Shown: piece after piece, positions 6,590 to 15,083 of the stretch
Position numbering within the stretch: position 1 is the stretch's first letter
Layout: the number at the start of each line of letters is the position of its first letter
Assembly (NCBI RefSeq): GCF_002741075.1
Contig: NZ_CP016634.1
Location: forward strand, 2,774,501-2,838,500
Source: Pseudomonas putida
Lineage (GTDB): Bacteria; Pseudomonadota; Gammaproteobacteria; Pseudomonadales; Pseudomonadaceae
DNA: 64,000 nt
Direction: 5' to 3'
Notes under the pieces: model-generated
What the model was told of the DNA's origin: nothing
Databases searched by the model: none
The model's input: only the letters and a program-made list of their open reading frames with translations
Translations under genes and position numbers: made by a program

Positions 6590-8065
6590 CTAGCGTCGCT
6601 TGCCGCCCAGCAGCGAACCCATCAGCCCACGCACCAACTGGCGCCCCAACTGATTGGCCGCCTGGCGCACCGCCGATTTGATCGCCTGCCCCGCAGCGCT
6701 CTGCAAAAACTCTCCGGCCTTGTCGGCAAAGCTTTCTTCATCGGCCTTGGGCTGCGGCGCGGGCTCCACCGGCTCCCCCTTACGAGCGGTCAACATCTCG
6801 TAGGCTGACTCACGGTCGATCGGTTTGTCATAGCGCCCCGCCAATGGCGAAGCTGCAACCAGCGCCCTGCGCTCGGCCTCGGTCAATGGTCCGATGCGCG
6901 ACTGCGGCGGCGCGACCAGTACCCGCTGGACCATTTCCGGCGTGCCCTTATCCTGCAGGGTACCCACCAGCGCCTCGCCGATACCCAACTCAGTCAACAC
7001 AGCAAGTGCATCGAACGCAGGATTGGGGCGGAAACCGTCAGCCACGGCCCTAAGCGACTTTTGTTCCTTGGCGGTGAATGCACGCAGCCCATGCTGGATA
7101 CGCAAACCCAACTGCGCCAACACCGCATCGGGCAAATCCCCTGGCGACTGTGTGACGAAATACACCCCTACGCCTTTGGAGCGGATCAGCCGCACCACCT
7201 GCTCGAGGCGGTCCTGCAAGGCTTTGGGAGTGCCGTTGAACAACAGATGCGCCTCATCGAAGAACAGCGCGAGCACCGGTTTGTCGGCATCGCCGCGCTC
7301 GGGTAACTGCTCGAACAGCTCGGCCAGCAACCACAAAAGGAAGGTGGCATAGACCTTCGGCGCCTCATGCACCAGCCGGCTGGCGTCGAGCAAGTGGATA
7401 CGCCCTCGCCCGTCGCGGTCCGGGCGTAACAGATCCTCAAGTTGCAAGGCCGGCTCGCCGAACAGCGCCTCAGCGCCCTGCTGCTCCAGGGTCGCCAGGC
7501 GACGCAGCAGGGCCTGGGTAGAGCCGGTGGTCATCAGCGCACTGTCCTCACCCAGCAATTGCGGGTTGTCCTTCAAGTGTCCAAGCAACGCCTTGAGGTC
7601 TTTGAGGTCCAGCAGCAACAGCCCTTCGCGGTCGGCCACCTTGAAGGCCGCGTACAACGCTGCCTGCTGGCTGTCGGTCAGTTCCAGCAAGTTGCCCAGC
7701 AATAGAGGCCCCATTTCGCTGAGTGTCGTTCGCAAAGGATGACCTGATTCTCCCGCGATATCCCACAAGGTCACGGGATAAGCCTGGGGGTGATGCTCTA
7801 GCCACGGCATCCCGGCTATACGTTCGGCCACCTTGCCCTGGGGGGCACCCGCCGCCCCCAGGCCACACAGGTCGCCCTTCACATCGGCGGCGAACACCGC
7901 AACACCCGCATCGCTGAAGACCTCGGCCAGGCGTTGCAGGGTCACGGTCTTGCCCGTCCCTGTGGCACCGGCAACCAGCCCGTGGCGGTTGGCCAGGCGC
8001 ATGGCTTGGCTCACTGGCTGGCCATCAGGCCCCGCCCCTACAACTATTTGCGAAGTATCCGACAT
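6590..8065 (-). CDS. HerA-like ATPase of the DUF853 (YjgR) family
   Basis: The 491-residue protein has a P-loop, Walker A GATGTGKT (33-40), and a Walker B in LALFFDEAHLLF (about 255-267). This is the layout of DUF853/YjgR proteins in the HerA-FtsK superfamily. The C-terminus ends in a low-complexity segment (RQLVRGLMGSLLGGKRR). Family members are presumed cytoplasmic ATPases that may act on nucleic acids or protein substrates; the true role is unknown. The start ATG has AGGA about 10 bases upstream. It stands alone between a terminator and the divergent chemoreceptor gene. Confidence 0.85.
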   Translation of the reverse strand: MSDTSQIVVGAGPDGQPVSQAMRLANRHGLVAGATGTGKTVTLQRLAEVFSDAGVAVFAADVKGDLCGLGAAGAPQGKVAERIAGMPWLEHHPQAYPVTLWDIAGESGHPLRTTLSEMGPLLLGNLLELTDSQQAALYAAFKVADREGLLLLDLKDLKALLGHLKDNPQLLGEDSALMTTGSTQALLRRLATLEQQGAEALFGEPALQLEDLLRPDRDGRGRIHLLDASRLVHEAPKVYATFLLWLLAELFEQLPERGDADKPVLALFFDEAHLLFNGTPKALQDRLEQVVRLIRSKGVGVYFVTQSPGDLPDAVLAQLGLRIQHGLRAFTAKEQKSLRAVADGFRPNPAFDALAVLTELGIGEALVGTLQDKGTPEMVQRVLVAPPQSRIGPLTEAERRALVAASPLAGRYDKPIDRESAYEMLTARKGEPVEPAPQPKADEESFADKAGEFLQSAAGQAIKSAVRQAANQLGRQLVRGLMGSLLGGKRR

Positions 8066-8231
8066 CTTCTCTCATCCTCTATTCAAGCTTTGCTGCCTAA
8101 CGGCCGATACCCCGTGGTGATACTCACCCTGAAAGACAGGAACATCCCGAAAAGGACCTCCGGCGATTGTTGCACTGTTTTCAAGCTGCCTTCGTGCGAA
8201 CGACCCGATAAAAACCTTAGCGGACCACGCC

Positions 8232-10106
8232 ATGAACAAAAGCCTACGTTTCAGCCACAAGATTCTCTTGGCGGCGTCTTTGATCGTGATACTCGCCTTC
8301 AGCCTGTTCACCCTTTATAACGACTATCTCCAGCGTAATGCGATTCGCACCGATCTGGAGAGTTATCTGGCTGAAATGGGCGAGTCCACCTCGACCAACA
8401 TTCGCAACCTGTTCGATGGCCGAATCAAACTGGTGGAAAACCTGTCGCAGAACATCGCACAGAATCCGGCCAATGCCGAAACCTTCATGGGCCAACAGGC
8501 CCTGCTGTCGAGCTTCCTCACCGTTTACCTGGGCAAGGTCGACGGCGGCTTCAGCGTGCGCCCCGACTCCAAGATGCCCGATGGCTACGACCCTCGCGTG
8601 CGTCCCTGGTACAAGGACGGCATGAACGCCAGTGGCGCCATGCTGACCGAACCCTACATAGACCTGACCACCAACAAGATGGTCATCGGCATCCTCAGCA
8701 AGGTCTCGAGCAGCGTCGGCGTGGTCGGTGGCGACCTGGCCCTCGATGGCCTTGTGGACATCATCAATTCGCTGGACTTCGGCGGCATAGGCTATGCCTT
8801 CCTGGTCAATGACCAAGGCAAGATCCTGGTGCACCCGGACAAGGACCTGGTGATGAAATCCCTGTCGGACCTGTTCCCAGAGCAAACACCCAAGCTTTCC
8901 GGCGAGCTGACCGAAGTCGAGTCCGACGGCAAGGCACGTTTGCTGACCTTCACCCCGATCAAGGGGCTGCCTTCGGCCAACTGGTACATCGGTCTGTCGG
9001 TGGATAAAGACAAAGCCTTCGCCATGCTCAGCACCTTCCGTACCTCGGCGGTGATCGCGACGATCGTGGCGGTGGTCATCATCATTGCCCTGCTGGGCTT
9101 GTTGATCCGCGTGCTGATGCAGCCATTGCACACCATGACCCGCGCCATGGAGGACATCGCCGAGGGTGAAGGCGACCTGACCAAGCGCCTGCAGATCCAC
9201 CAACACGATGAGTTCGGCATCCTCGGCACAGCCTTCAACCGCTTCGTCGAGCGTATCCACGGCTCGATCCGCGAAGTGTCCTCGGCCACCGAGCAAGTCA
9301 ACGAAGTGGCCCTGCGCGTAATCAGCGCCTCCAACTCGTCGATGACCAACTCCGACGAGCAGGCCAACCGCACCAACAGCGTCGCCGCTGCCATCAACGA
9401 GCTGGGCGCCGCCGCCCAGGAGATCGCCGGCAATGCGGCCCAGGCCTCCCAGCACGCCACCTCGGCGCGCCTGCTGGCCGAAGAAGGCCAGCAGGTGGTA
9501 GAGCGCAACATCGAGGCGATGAATCGCCTGTCCGACCTGATCGTCACCTCCAGCGCCCACATCGAGACGCTCAACAACAAGACCGTCAACATCGGCCAGA
9601 TCCTCGAGGTGATCACCAGCATCTCCCAGCAGACCAACCTGCTAGCGCTCAACGCGGCGATCGAAGCTGCCCGTGCCGGCGAGGCTGGCCGCGGCTTCGC
9701 CGTGGTCGCCGACGAAGTGCGCAACCTCGCCCACCGCACCCAGGAATCGGCGCAGCAAGTGCAGAACATGATCGAGGAGCTGCAGGTTGGCGCCCGTGAA
9801 TCGGTCGAGACCATGGGCCAGAGCCAGCGCCACAGCCAGGACAGCGTGGAAATCGCCAACCAGGCCGGCGAGCGCCTGGACAGCGTGACCGTGCGTATCG
9901 GCGAGATCGACGGCATGAACCAGTCGGTAGCTACAGCCACCGAGGAACAGACTGCCGTGGTCGACTCGATCAACATGGACATCAACGAAATCAACATGCT
10001 CAACCAGGAAGGCGTCGAGAACCTGCAGGCCACCCTGCGCGCCTGCTCGGACCTGGAACAGCAAGCCACCCGCCTCAAGCATCTGGTCGGCAGCTTCCGC
10101 ATCTAG
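8232..10106 (+). CDS. mcpG: dCache methyl-accepting chemotaxis protein (McpG/PctABC type)
   Basis: The 624-residue chemoreceptor has TM1 (about 10-30), a periplasmic dCache_1 ligand domain (about 35-275), TM2 (about 275-300), HAMP, and a cytoplasmic signalling domain with the hairpin tip [20 protein letters not shown]. The ligand domain carries the amino-acid-type signature: Tyr, Arg and Trp-Tyr in [13 protein letters not shown], Tyr in EPYIDLTT, and Asp in VGGDLAL. The neighbourhood (DUF853, purU, mvaT) is that of pctABC in P. aeruginosa and of the GABA receptor McpG of P. putida, both recalled from memory. GABA or amino acids are therefore the likely ligands; the assignment to McpG is inferred. 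Confidence 0.88.
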   Translation: MNKSLRFSHKILLAASLIVILAFSLFTLYNDYLQRNAIRTDLESYLAEMGESTSTNIRNLFDGRIKLVENLSQNIAQNPANAETFMGQQALLSSFLTVYLGKVDGGFSVRPDSKMPDGYDPRVRPWYKDGMNASGAMLTEPYIDLTTNKMVIGILSKVSSSVGVVGGDLALDGLVDIINSLDFGGIGYAFLVNDQGKILVHPDKDLVMKSLSDLFPEQTPKLSGELTEVESDGKARLLTFTPIKGLPSANWYIGLSVDKDKAFAMLSTFRTSAVIATIVAVVIIIALLGLLIRVLMQPLHTMTRAMEDIAEGEGDLTKRLQIHQHDEFGILGTAFNRFVERIHGSIREVSSATEQVNEVALRVISASNSSMTNSDEQANRTNSVAAAINELGAAAQEIAGNAAQASQHATSARLLAEEGQQVVERNIEAMNRLSDLIVTSSAHIETLNNKTVNIGQILEVITSISQQTNLLALNAAIEAARAGEAGRGFAVVADEVRNLAHRTQESAQQVQNMIEELQVGARESVETMGQSQRHSQDSVEIANQAGERLDSVTVRIGEIDGMNQSVATATEEQTAVVDSINMDINEINMLNQEGVENLQATLRACSDLEQQATRLKHLVGSFRI

Positions 10107-10111
10107 TGCTT

Positions 10112-10177
10112 CAGCGGCAAGCTTCAAGCAGCAAGAAAAGCCGGCCAGGGCGCCGCTGACTCTTGCCGCTTGAAGCT
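10112..10177 (+). terminator. Inverted repeat after the chemoreceptor gene
   Basis: CAGCGGCAAG and GCTTCAAGC recur inverted as CTTGCCGCTT and GCTTGAAGC about 40 bp on. This belongs to the GCTTGAAGC/TTGCCGC repeats often found between Pseudomonas genes. It could act as a terminator or mRNA end. Confidence 0.45.
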
Positions 10178-10306
10178 GGACGCTGACCGCTACCTCCCTC
10201 CGATCGAACAAACTATCCTTCAATAAGGTCAACCTTTAGGCGCGTCATCGCCTGCTCATCGCAGCCCGATGACGGACCCGAAGACGATCCTGGAGGGATG
10301 CTGATC

Positions 10307-11419
10307 GTGCACATCGCTGACATCACCATGTTCTACGCCCCGGCCAGTGGCGGCGTACGTACCTATCTTGATGCCAAACATCGCCGACTCGACGCCAGGC
10401 ATGGCGTGCGTCACAGCCTCTTGATCCCCGGCGCCAGTGCCACCGATGCCGACGGCATCTATCAGGTGCCGGCACCGCCCCTGCCTTTTGGCAACGGCTA
10501 CCGCTTTCCGGTGCGCCTGACCCCTTGGTGCAATGTGCTTCGGCGCCTGCAACCGGACCTGATCGAAGTCGGCGATCCCTACCTCACGGCCTGGGCCGCC
10601 CTCGAGGCGCGGCGCAAGCTCGATGTGCCGGTGATCGGCTTCTACCACTCCGACCTGCCGCTGCTGGTGAGCAACCGCATGGGCAACTGGTTCACGCCTA
10701 ACGTCGAGGCGTATGTCAGCAAACTGTATGGAAACTTCGACCGGGTGTTGGCCCCCAGCCAGGTGATGGCCGACAAGCTGTGTCGGCTAGGCGTCAAGGA
10801 CGTGCATGTACAGCGCCTGGGGGTCGACCTGTGTACCTTCAATCCCGAACACCGCGATCCAGGCCTGCGCGCCGAGCTCGGAATCCCCGACACCACCCGC
10901 CTGCTGGTATTCGCCGGACGCGGCTCGCGGGAGAAAAACCTGCCAGTGCTGCTCAACTGCATGACGCGCCTGGGCCGCCACTATCATTTGCTGCTGGTTG
11001 GCTCGAACATGCCTGCCAACGTGCCGGACAACGTCAGCGTCATCGACCATTTCTGCCCACCTCAAGAAGTCGCTCGCCTGTTCGCCAGTGCCGACCTGCT
11101 GGTACATGCTGGCGATCAGGAAACCTTCGGCCTGATCATCCTCGAGGCCATGGCCAGTGCGCTGCCGGTGGTGGCCGTACGTGCGGGCGCCTTCAGCGAG
11201 ATCATCGATGAACGCTGTGGACGCCTGTGCACGCCCAACGATGCCCACGCCATGGCAACCGCTGTGCGCGAAATCTTCGAGGCCGGTGTACGTCAGCTGG
11301 GCACCCAGGCGCGTCGTCACGTCGAACAGCACTATGCCTGGGACCACGTGGTCGACGGCCTGCTGGAGCACTACCAGGCGGTCCTCGGCCACCAACCGCA
11401 GGTACGCGCCCATGGTTGA
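10307..11419 (+). CDS. GT4-type glycosyltransferase (first gene of a lipid/glycan operon)
   Basis: The 370-residue protein has two Rossmann-like halves of a GT-B enzyme. The N-terminal part has an Asp/Gly-rich acceptor loop (FYAPASGGVRTY). The C-terminal part has the nucleotide-sugar region FAGRGSREKNLPVLL and the EX7E-type motif ETFGLIILEAMASALPVV, typical of family GT4. The GTG at 10307 was chosen because GGAGG lies 9-10 bases upstream; the ATG at 10298 touches that site directly. It overlaps the next gene by 8 bp. The sugar and acceptor are unknown. The partner genes suggest a membrane-linked glycolipid or glycan. Confidence 0.85.
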   Translation: MHIADITMFYAPASGGVRTYLDAKHRRLDARHGVRHSLLIPGASATDADGIYQVPAPPLPFGNGYRFPVRLTPWCNVLRRLQPDLIEVGDPYLTAWAALEARRKLDVPVIGFYHSDLPLLVSNRMGNWFTPNVEAYVSKLYGNFDRVLAPSQVMADKLCRLGVKDVHVQRLGVDLCTFNPEHRDPGLRAELGIPDTTRLLVFAGRGSREKNLPVLLNCMTRLGRHYHLLLVGSNMPANVPDNVSVIDHFCPPQEVARLFASADLLVHAGDQETFGLIILEAMASALPVVAVRAGAFSEIIDERCGRLCTPNDAHAMATAVREIFEAGVRQLGTQARRHVEQHYAWDHVVDGLLEHYQAVLGHQPQVRAHG

Positions 11420-12176
11420 GGTTGATGCCGCGCCGCGCAGCCTGATGCTGGTGCTGCACGACGTCGCGCCCGAAACCTGGCCGGATTACCAGCCGTTCGT
11501 CCAGGCCGTGGACCGTCTGGGCAGCGTGCCCATGACATGGCTGGTAGTGCCGGACTTCCACCGCCGCAACCCCCTGTCCTGCTCACCGACCTTCTGTCGC
11601 CTGCTCGAGCGACGCTTGGCCCAAGGCGACGAACTGGCCCTGCACGGTTACTTCCATGCTGACGACGGGCCACCGCCGCGCAGCGCCCGCGAATTCTTCA
11701 TGCGCAGGATCTACACCTATGAAGGCGAATTCTATGGACTAGACGAGGCCGATGCCTTGCTGCGCCTGGAGGCTGGCCTGGAGGTGTTCGACCGCCACGG
11801 CTGGCCCGTCGCCGGCTTCGTCGCTCCAGCCTGGTTGATGAGCGAAGGCACGCGCCAGGCCTTGCGTCGGTTGCCGCTGCGCTACACCAGCACGCCCCAA
11901 CACCTCTATCGCCTGCCGGAGTTCACCGCAATCCAGGCCCCCGGCCTGGTGTGGAGCGCCCGAAGTGCCTGGCGACGGGGGCTTTCGCGGATGATCTGCG
12001 ATTGGCAAGGCCTTCGCTGGCGCACCGCCCCCACCTTGCGCCTGGGCCTGCATCCTGTGGACATGCGCCACCGTGTCGCTCGCGATTACTGGCTGCAGAC
12101 TCTGCAAACGCTGCTGGCGCAAGGCCGCCAACCGTTGACCAAATCCGCCTGGCTGGCGCGACAGGTTCAGCCATGA
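11412..12176 (+). CDS. Predicted polysaccharide deacetylase-like protein (DUF2334 type)
   Basis: The 254-residue protein resembles DUF2334 predicted deacetylases, distant NodB relatives. It has a metal-site-like LVLHDVAPETW near the start, a later LALHGYFHAD, and RLGLHPVDMRHR at the C-terminal end. These are consistent with Asp/His metal ligands. It has no signal peptide, so it should act in the cytoplasm, possibly on a glycosylated lipid. It starts inside the glycosyltransferase gene (8-bp overlap) and ends in a 4-bp ATGA overlap with the next gene, so the three are translationally coupled. The substrate is unknown. Confidence 0.78.
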   Translation: MVEVDAAPRSLMLVLHDVAPETWPDYQPFVQAVDRLGSVPMTWLVVPDFHRRNPLSCSPTFCRLLERRLAQGDELALHGYFHADDGPPPRSAREFFMRRIYTYEGEFYGLDEADALLRLEAGLEVFDRHGWPVAGFVAPAWLMSEGTRQALRRLPLRYTSTPQHLYRLPEFTAIQAPGLVWSARSAWRRGLSRMICDWQGLRWRTAPTLRLGLHPVDMRHRVARDYWLQTLQTLLAQGRQPLTKSAWLARQVQP

Positions 12177-13165
12177 ACCGGCTGGGCTGGCTGGGCTTGG
12201 CGCTGTTGCTGGCCTTGCTGGTGCCCACCTTGCTCGGTGGCAGCGATCTGCTGACGCGCCTGCGCGCCTTCGCTCCGGGCCTGATGGTGGTGCTGTTGGG
12301 CATGATCCTGCTGTGTTGGATCATCAATGCCGTGCGCCTGCGTCTGTTGCTTGGCCAGCAAGGTGCCCGGCTCGGTCGGGTACGCAGCCTTGGTGTGGTC
12401 ATGGCCACCGAATTCGCCATCTGCACCACGCCGGGAGGCAGTGGTGGGCCACTGACCCTGATGGCTCTGCTGGCGCGCGAACGCATCGGCCCTGCGCGCA
12501 GCGGCGCGGTGTTCGCCATGGATCAACTGAACGACCTGGTGTTCTTCTTCTGCGCGATGCTGGCGATTACGGGCTATGCCTTGTTCCACAGCCTGGGGCA
12601 CACCCAGCAGGGCATGCTGCTGGGCAGTGCCCTGCTGCTGTGTTCGGCACTGGTGGGTATTCTCGCGTTGCTGCGCTACCGACGCACGGTGATGCGCCTG
12701 AATGGCCGGCTGCTACACCGGTTGGGCGTGCCGAGGCGGCGCAGATGGCGCTGGGCGCGCAAACTGTTGCGTTTCGTCCATGCCCTGACAGACACCTGGC
12801 GCTTGCCCAAGCGCATCCTGCTACTGGTTTTCAGTTTGACCTGCGTGCACTGGAGCCTGCGCTACAGCGTGCTGTACCTGGTTCTGCGGGGGCTGGGAGT
12901 GGAGCTTTCGTGGATCCCGAGCTTTCTGGTGCAGATCCTGTCGCTCAGCGCCGGGCAGTTCAGCCTGCTGCCAGGCGGCGCCGGGGCCGCCGAGTTGACC
13001 TCGGCGAGCCTGCTGGCCCCGCTGGTGGGCAGCTCGACGGCGGCCGCGGCGATCCTGATCTGGCGCGCGGTCACCTACTACTTCTATCTGATCGCCGGGG
13101 GCCCAGTGTTCGTCTGTCTGCTGGCGCGTCCGTTGCTGGAGCGCTGGCGTCGTCAGGCGGGTTGA
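12173..13165 (+). CDS. UPF0104 / LPG-synthase-TM family membrane protein
   Basis: The 330-residue inner-membrane protein has about eight hydrophobic helices and the family features of the lysylphosphatidylglycerol-synthetase membrane (flippase-like) region. These include TEFAICTTPGGSGGPLTLMA and the late SLSAGQFSLLPGGAGAAELT. It lacks the C-terminal aminoacyl-transferase domain of MprF. Such proteins are suspected to flip lipids. It overlaps the deacetylase gene by 4 bp and ends the operon. It converges with purU. Confidence 0.82.
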   Translation: MNRLGWLGLALLLALLVPTLLGGSDLLTRLRAFAPGLMVVLLGMILLCWIINAVRLRLLLGQQGARLGRVRSLGVVMATEFAICTTPGGSGGPLTLMALLARERIGPARSGAVFAMDQLNDLVFFFCAMLAITGYALFHSLGHTQQGMLLGSALLLCSALVGILALLRYRRTVMRLNGRLLHRLGVPRRRRWRWARKLLRFVHALTDTWRLPKRILLLVFSLTCVHWSLRYSVLYLVLRGLGVELSWIPSFLVQILSLSAGQFSLLPGGAGAAELTSASLLAPLVGSSTAAAAILIWRAVTYYFYLIAGGPVFVCLLARPLLERWRRQAG

Positions 13166-13304
13166 GCTGACGCCAAAGCTCGGCCGCACCCGGAAAGGGA
13201 GTGCCGACTTCGTCGCCCAGGGCCTGGAGATCGAAGCGGGCGAGGCAACCCTCACCCACGGTCGGCGGCATCTGGGCCGCGGCCTTGTCGCGGGGGCCGG
13301 CCAT
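13071..13304 (-). CDS. Possible small protein downstream of purU
   Basis: A 77-codon frame starts 17 bp after the purU stop codon with AAGGA upstream of its ATG. Its N-terminal part (RFDLQALGDEVGTPFP) looks protein-like, while the tail is Arg/Ser/Pro-rich. The last 95 bp overlap the convergent UPF0104 gene. It could be real or an antisense shadow, and no family was recognised. Confidence 0.3.
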   Translation of the reverse strand: MAGPRDKAAAQMPPTVGEGCLARFDLQALGDEVGTPFPGAAELWRQLNPPDDASAPATDAPADRRTLGPRRSDRSSR

Positions 13305-13320
13305 CGCTTCGCCGTTGTCC

Positions 13321-14172
13321 TTAGTCGAACACCACGGTCTTGTTGCCATGCACCAGGACGCGATCTTCCAAGTGATAGCGCAGGCCGCGGGCCAGGACCA
13401 TCTTCTCCACGTCACGACCGAAACGCACCATGTCTTCGATGCTGTCGGCGTGGGTGACACGCACCACGTCCTGTTCGATGATCGGACCGGCGTCCAGCTC
13501 TTCGGTGACATAGTGGCAGGTCGCGCCGATCAGCTTCACGCCGCGCAACGCCGCCTGGTGGTAGGGCTTGGCACCGACGAACGAAGGCAAGAAGCTGTGG
13601 TGGATGTTGATGACCTTCTCGGCGTATTCCTGGCACAGCTGCGGCGGCAGGATCTGCATGTACCGCGCCAGCACCACCACGTCGGCTCCGTGTTCCTGAA
13701 CCAAACGCGAGACCTCGGCAAAGGCCGGTTGCTTGTCCTTCGGATCGACCGGTACATGGAAGAACGGGATGCCGTGCCACTCGACCATGCTGCGCAGGTC
13801 GTTGTGGTTGGAGATGACGCAGGGGATGTCGCAATCGAGCTCGTCGGTGTGCCAGCGGTGCAGCAGGTCGGCCAGGCAGTGGGATTCGCGGCTGGCCATC
13901 AGCACCACACGTTTCTTCTGGGCCGAGTCGGTGATCCGCCAGGTCATGGAGAACTCTTCGGCGATCGGCGCGAACGCCTCGCGGAACGCTTCGATACCAA
14001 ATGGCAGGGATTCGGCGCGGATCTCATGGCGCATGAAGAACCAACCGCTCTGCTCATCGGAGTGGTGGCTGGCTTCGTTGATCCAGCCGTTGTACAGGGC
14101 CAGGAAATTACTGACTTTTGCCACGATGCCGACACGGTCGGGGCAGGCAATCACCAGTCGATAGGTGCGCAT
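13321..14172 (-). CDS. purU: Formyltetrahydrofolate deformylase
   Basis: PurU hydrolyses 10-formyl-tetrahydrofolate to formate and tetrahydrofolate, balancing one-carbon pools for purine and glycine metabolism in the cytoplasm. The 283-residue protein has an N-terminal ACT regulatory domain (YRLVIACPDRVGIVAKVSNF) and a C-terminal formyltransferase-like domain. The catalytic Asn-His pair is in NIHHSFLPSFVGAKPYHQA and the Asp in TEELDAGPIIEQD. The ATG at 14172 has GGAG upstream; an upstream extension of 11 codons is unlikely. The length equals the usual Pseudomonas enzyme. Confidence 0.96.
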   Translation of the reverse strand: MRTYRLVIACPDRVGIVAKVSNFLALYNGWINEASHHSDEQSGWFFMRHEIRAESLPFGIEAFREAFAPIAEEFSMTWRITDSAQKKRVVLMASRESHCLADLLHRWHTDELDCDIPCVISNHNDLRSMVEWHGIPFFHVPVDPKDKQPAFAEVSRLVQEHGADVVVLARYMQILPPQLCQEYAEKVINIHHSFLPSFVGAKPYHQAALRGVKLIGATCHYVTEELDAGPIIEQDVVRVTHADSIEDMVRFGRDVEKMVLARGLRYHLEDRVLVHGNKTVVFD

Positions 14173-14475
14173 GAAGGAGACTCCGGAATCTTCGCAAAGG
14201 CGCACATTCTAGCGGCCTGCCAGGAAAAACGCAGTAATGATTGCCACCGCTACAGTACACACACGCGATGCGCGAGGGGCAAAGGTGCCAATTGAGCCGC
14301 TCACGTAGGAAATGATGAATTTGTCAGACGATATGTAAATTTTTCTTAACCAAATGCCTGTAGTGCCCCACGTCAATTAACAGTTTATTGCCTTTTTAAT
14401 TGTTTACTTGAGAGTATCGCCTGTCTATTATTGGCCCGAACTGTTTCTCTTGAACATTGCACTAAGGACCACTCC
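14173..14475. other. A+T-rich regulatory region between purU and turA
   Basis: About 300 bp, clearly A+T-richer than the surroundings from 14310 onward. MvaT-family proteins favour such DNA, so autoregulation of turA is plausible. The turA promoter lies within it. No ORF was found. Confidence 0.5.
14403..14431 (+). promoter_or_regulatory. Likely sigma-70 promoter of turA
   Basis: A -35 TTTACT (14403-14408) and a -10 TATTAT (14426-14431) are separated by 17 bp, about 45 bp before the start codon. Confidence 0.55.
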
Positions 14476-14853
14476 ATGTCCCTGATCAACGAATACCGCG
14501 CTACCGAAGAAGCCATCAAAGAACTTCAGGCCCGCCTGGCCAACCTGTCCCAAGATGACAAACTGAAGAAGGAACTGGAGTTCGAAGGCAAACTGCGCGC
14601 TCTGATGGGCGAATACTCCAAATCCCTGCGTGACGTGATCGCCCTGCTGGATCCAGAATCCAAACTGAGCAAAGCACCACGCGGTGCGACCAAGACCACT
14701 GGCACCAAGCGTGCTCGCAAGGTCAAGCAATACAAGAATCCGCACAATGGCGAAGTGATCGAAACCAAAGGCGGCAACCACAAAACCCTGAAAGAATGGA
14801 AAGCCAAATGGGGTGGCGACGTGGTTGAAGGTTGGGCAACCCTGCTGGACTGA
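14476..14853 (+). CDS. turA: MvaT-family H-NS-like xenogeneic silencer (TurA)
   Basis: This 125-residue nucleoid protein binds A+T-rich DNA and silences horizontally acquired genes. The N-terminal coiled-coil oligomerisation region (SLINEYRATEEAIKELQARL) is joined by a Lys/Thr-rich linker to the DNA-binding domain. That domain has the AT-pincer-like segment PHNGEVIETKGGNHKTLKEW. The ATG at 14476 has AAGGA upstream. P. putida has several paralogues; the place next to purU and sbcB matches mvaT of P. aeruginosa and turA of P. putida (from memory). Confidence 0.93.
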   Translation: MSLINEYRATEEAIKELQARLANLSQDDKLKKELEFEGKLRALMGEYSKSLRDVIALLDPESKLSKAPRGATKTTGTKRARKVKQYKNPHNGEVIETKGGNHKTLKEWKAKWGGDVVEGWATLLD

Positions 14854-14881
14854 TTGACCCCAGGCTGCCTCTTGCACGCCC

Positions 14882-14918
14882 AATAAAAAACGCCGGCACA
14901 TTGCCGGCGTTTTTTATT
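14882..14918. terminator. Bidirectional terminator of turA
   Basis: AATAAAAAACGCCGGCA and its exact inverse are separated by a 3-base loop. The 17-bp stem has A/T tracts on both sides. Confidence 0.9.
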
Positions 14919-14927
14919 GGGCTCCCC

Positions 14928-15083
14928 GGGTCTGTATGAAAAGTCTTGAGACGAAGGTCAGGCAAGGCGAAAACAGCCGAGGAACGGTCGGAGTCGCGCT
15001 CGACTTTACGGGTTGTAAATGAGCATTCCGAGGCTGTTTTCAACGCAGCATCACCGAGTATCAAGGCTTTTCGTACAAAGCCT
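14928..15083. repeat. MITE-like element with nested inverted repeats
   Basis: GTATGAAAAGTCTTGA (14934-14949) faces TCAAGGCTTTTCGTAC (15061-15076), inverse at 14 of 16 positions. Inside, GAAAACAGCCGAGGAACGG is mirrored by CCGAGGCTGTTTTC (around 14970 and 15035). The piece is about 150 bp and has no ORF. It ends at the sbcB stop codon. The structure fits a non-autonomous miniature transposon or a related Pseudomonas intergenic repeat. No flanking duplication was seen. Confidence 0.6.
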
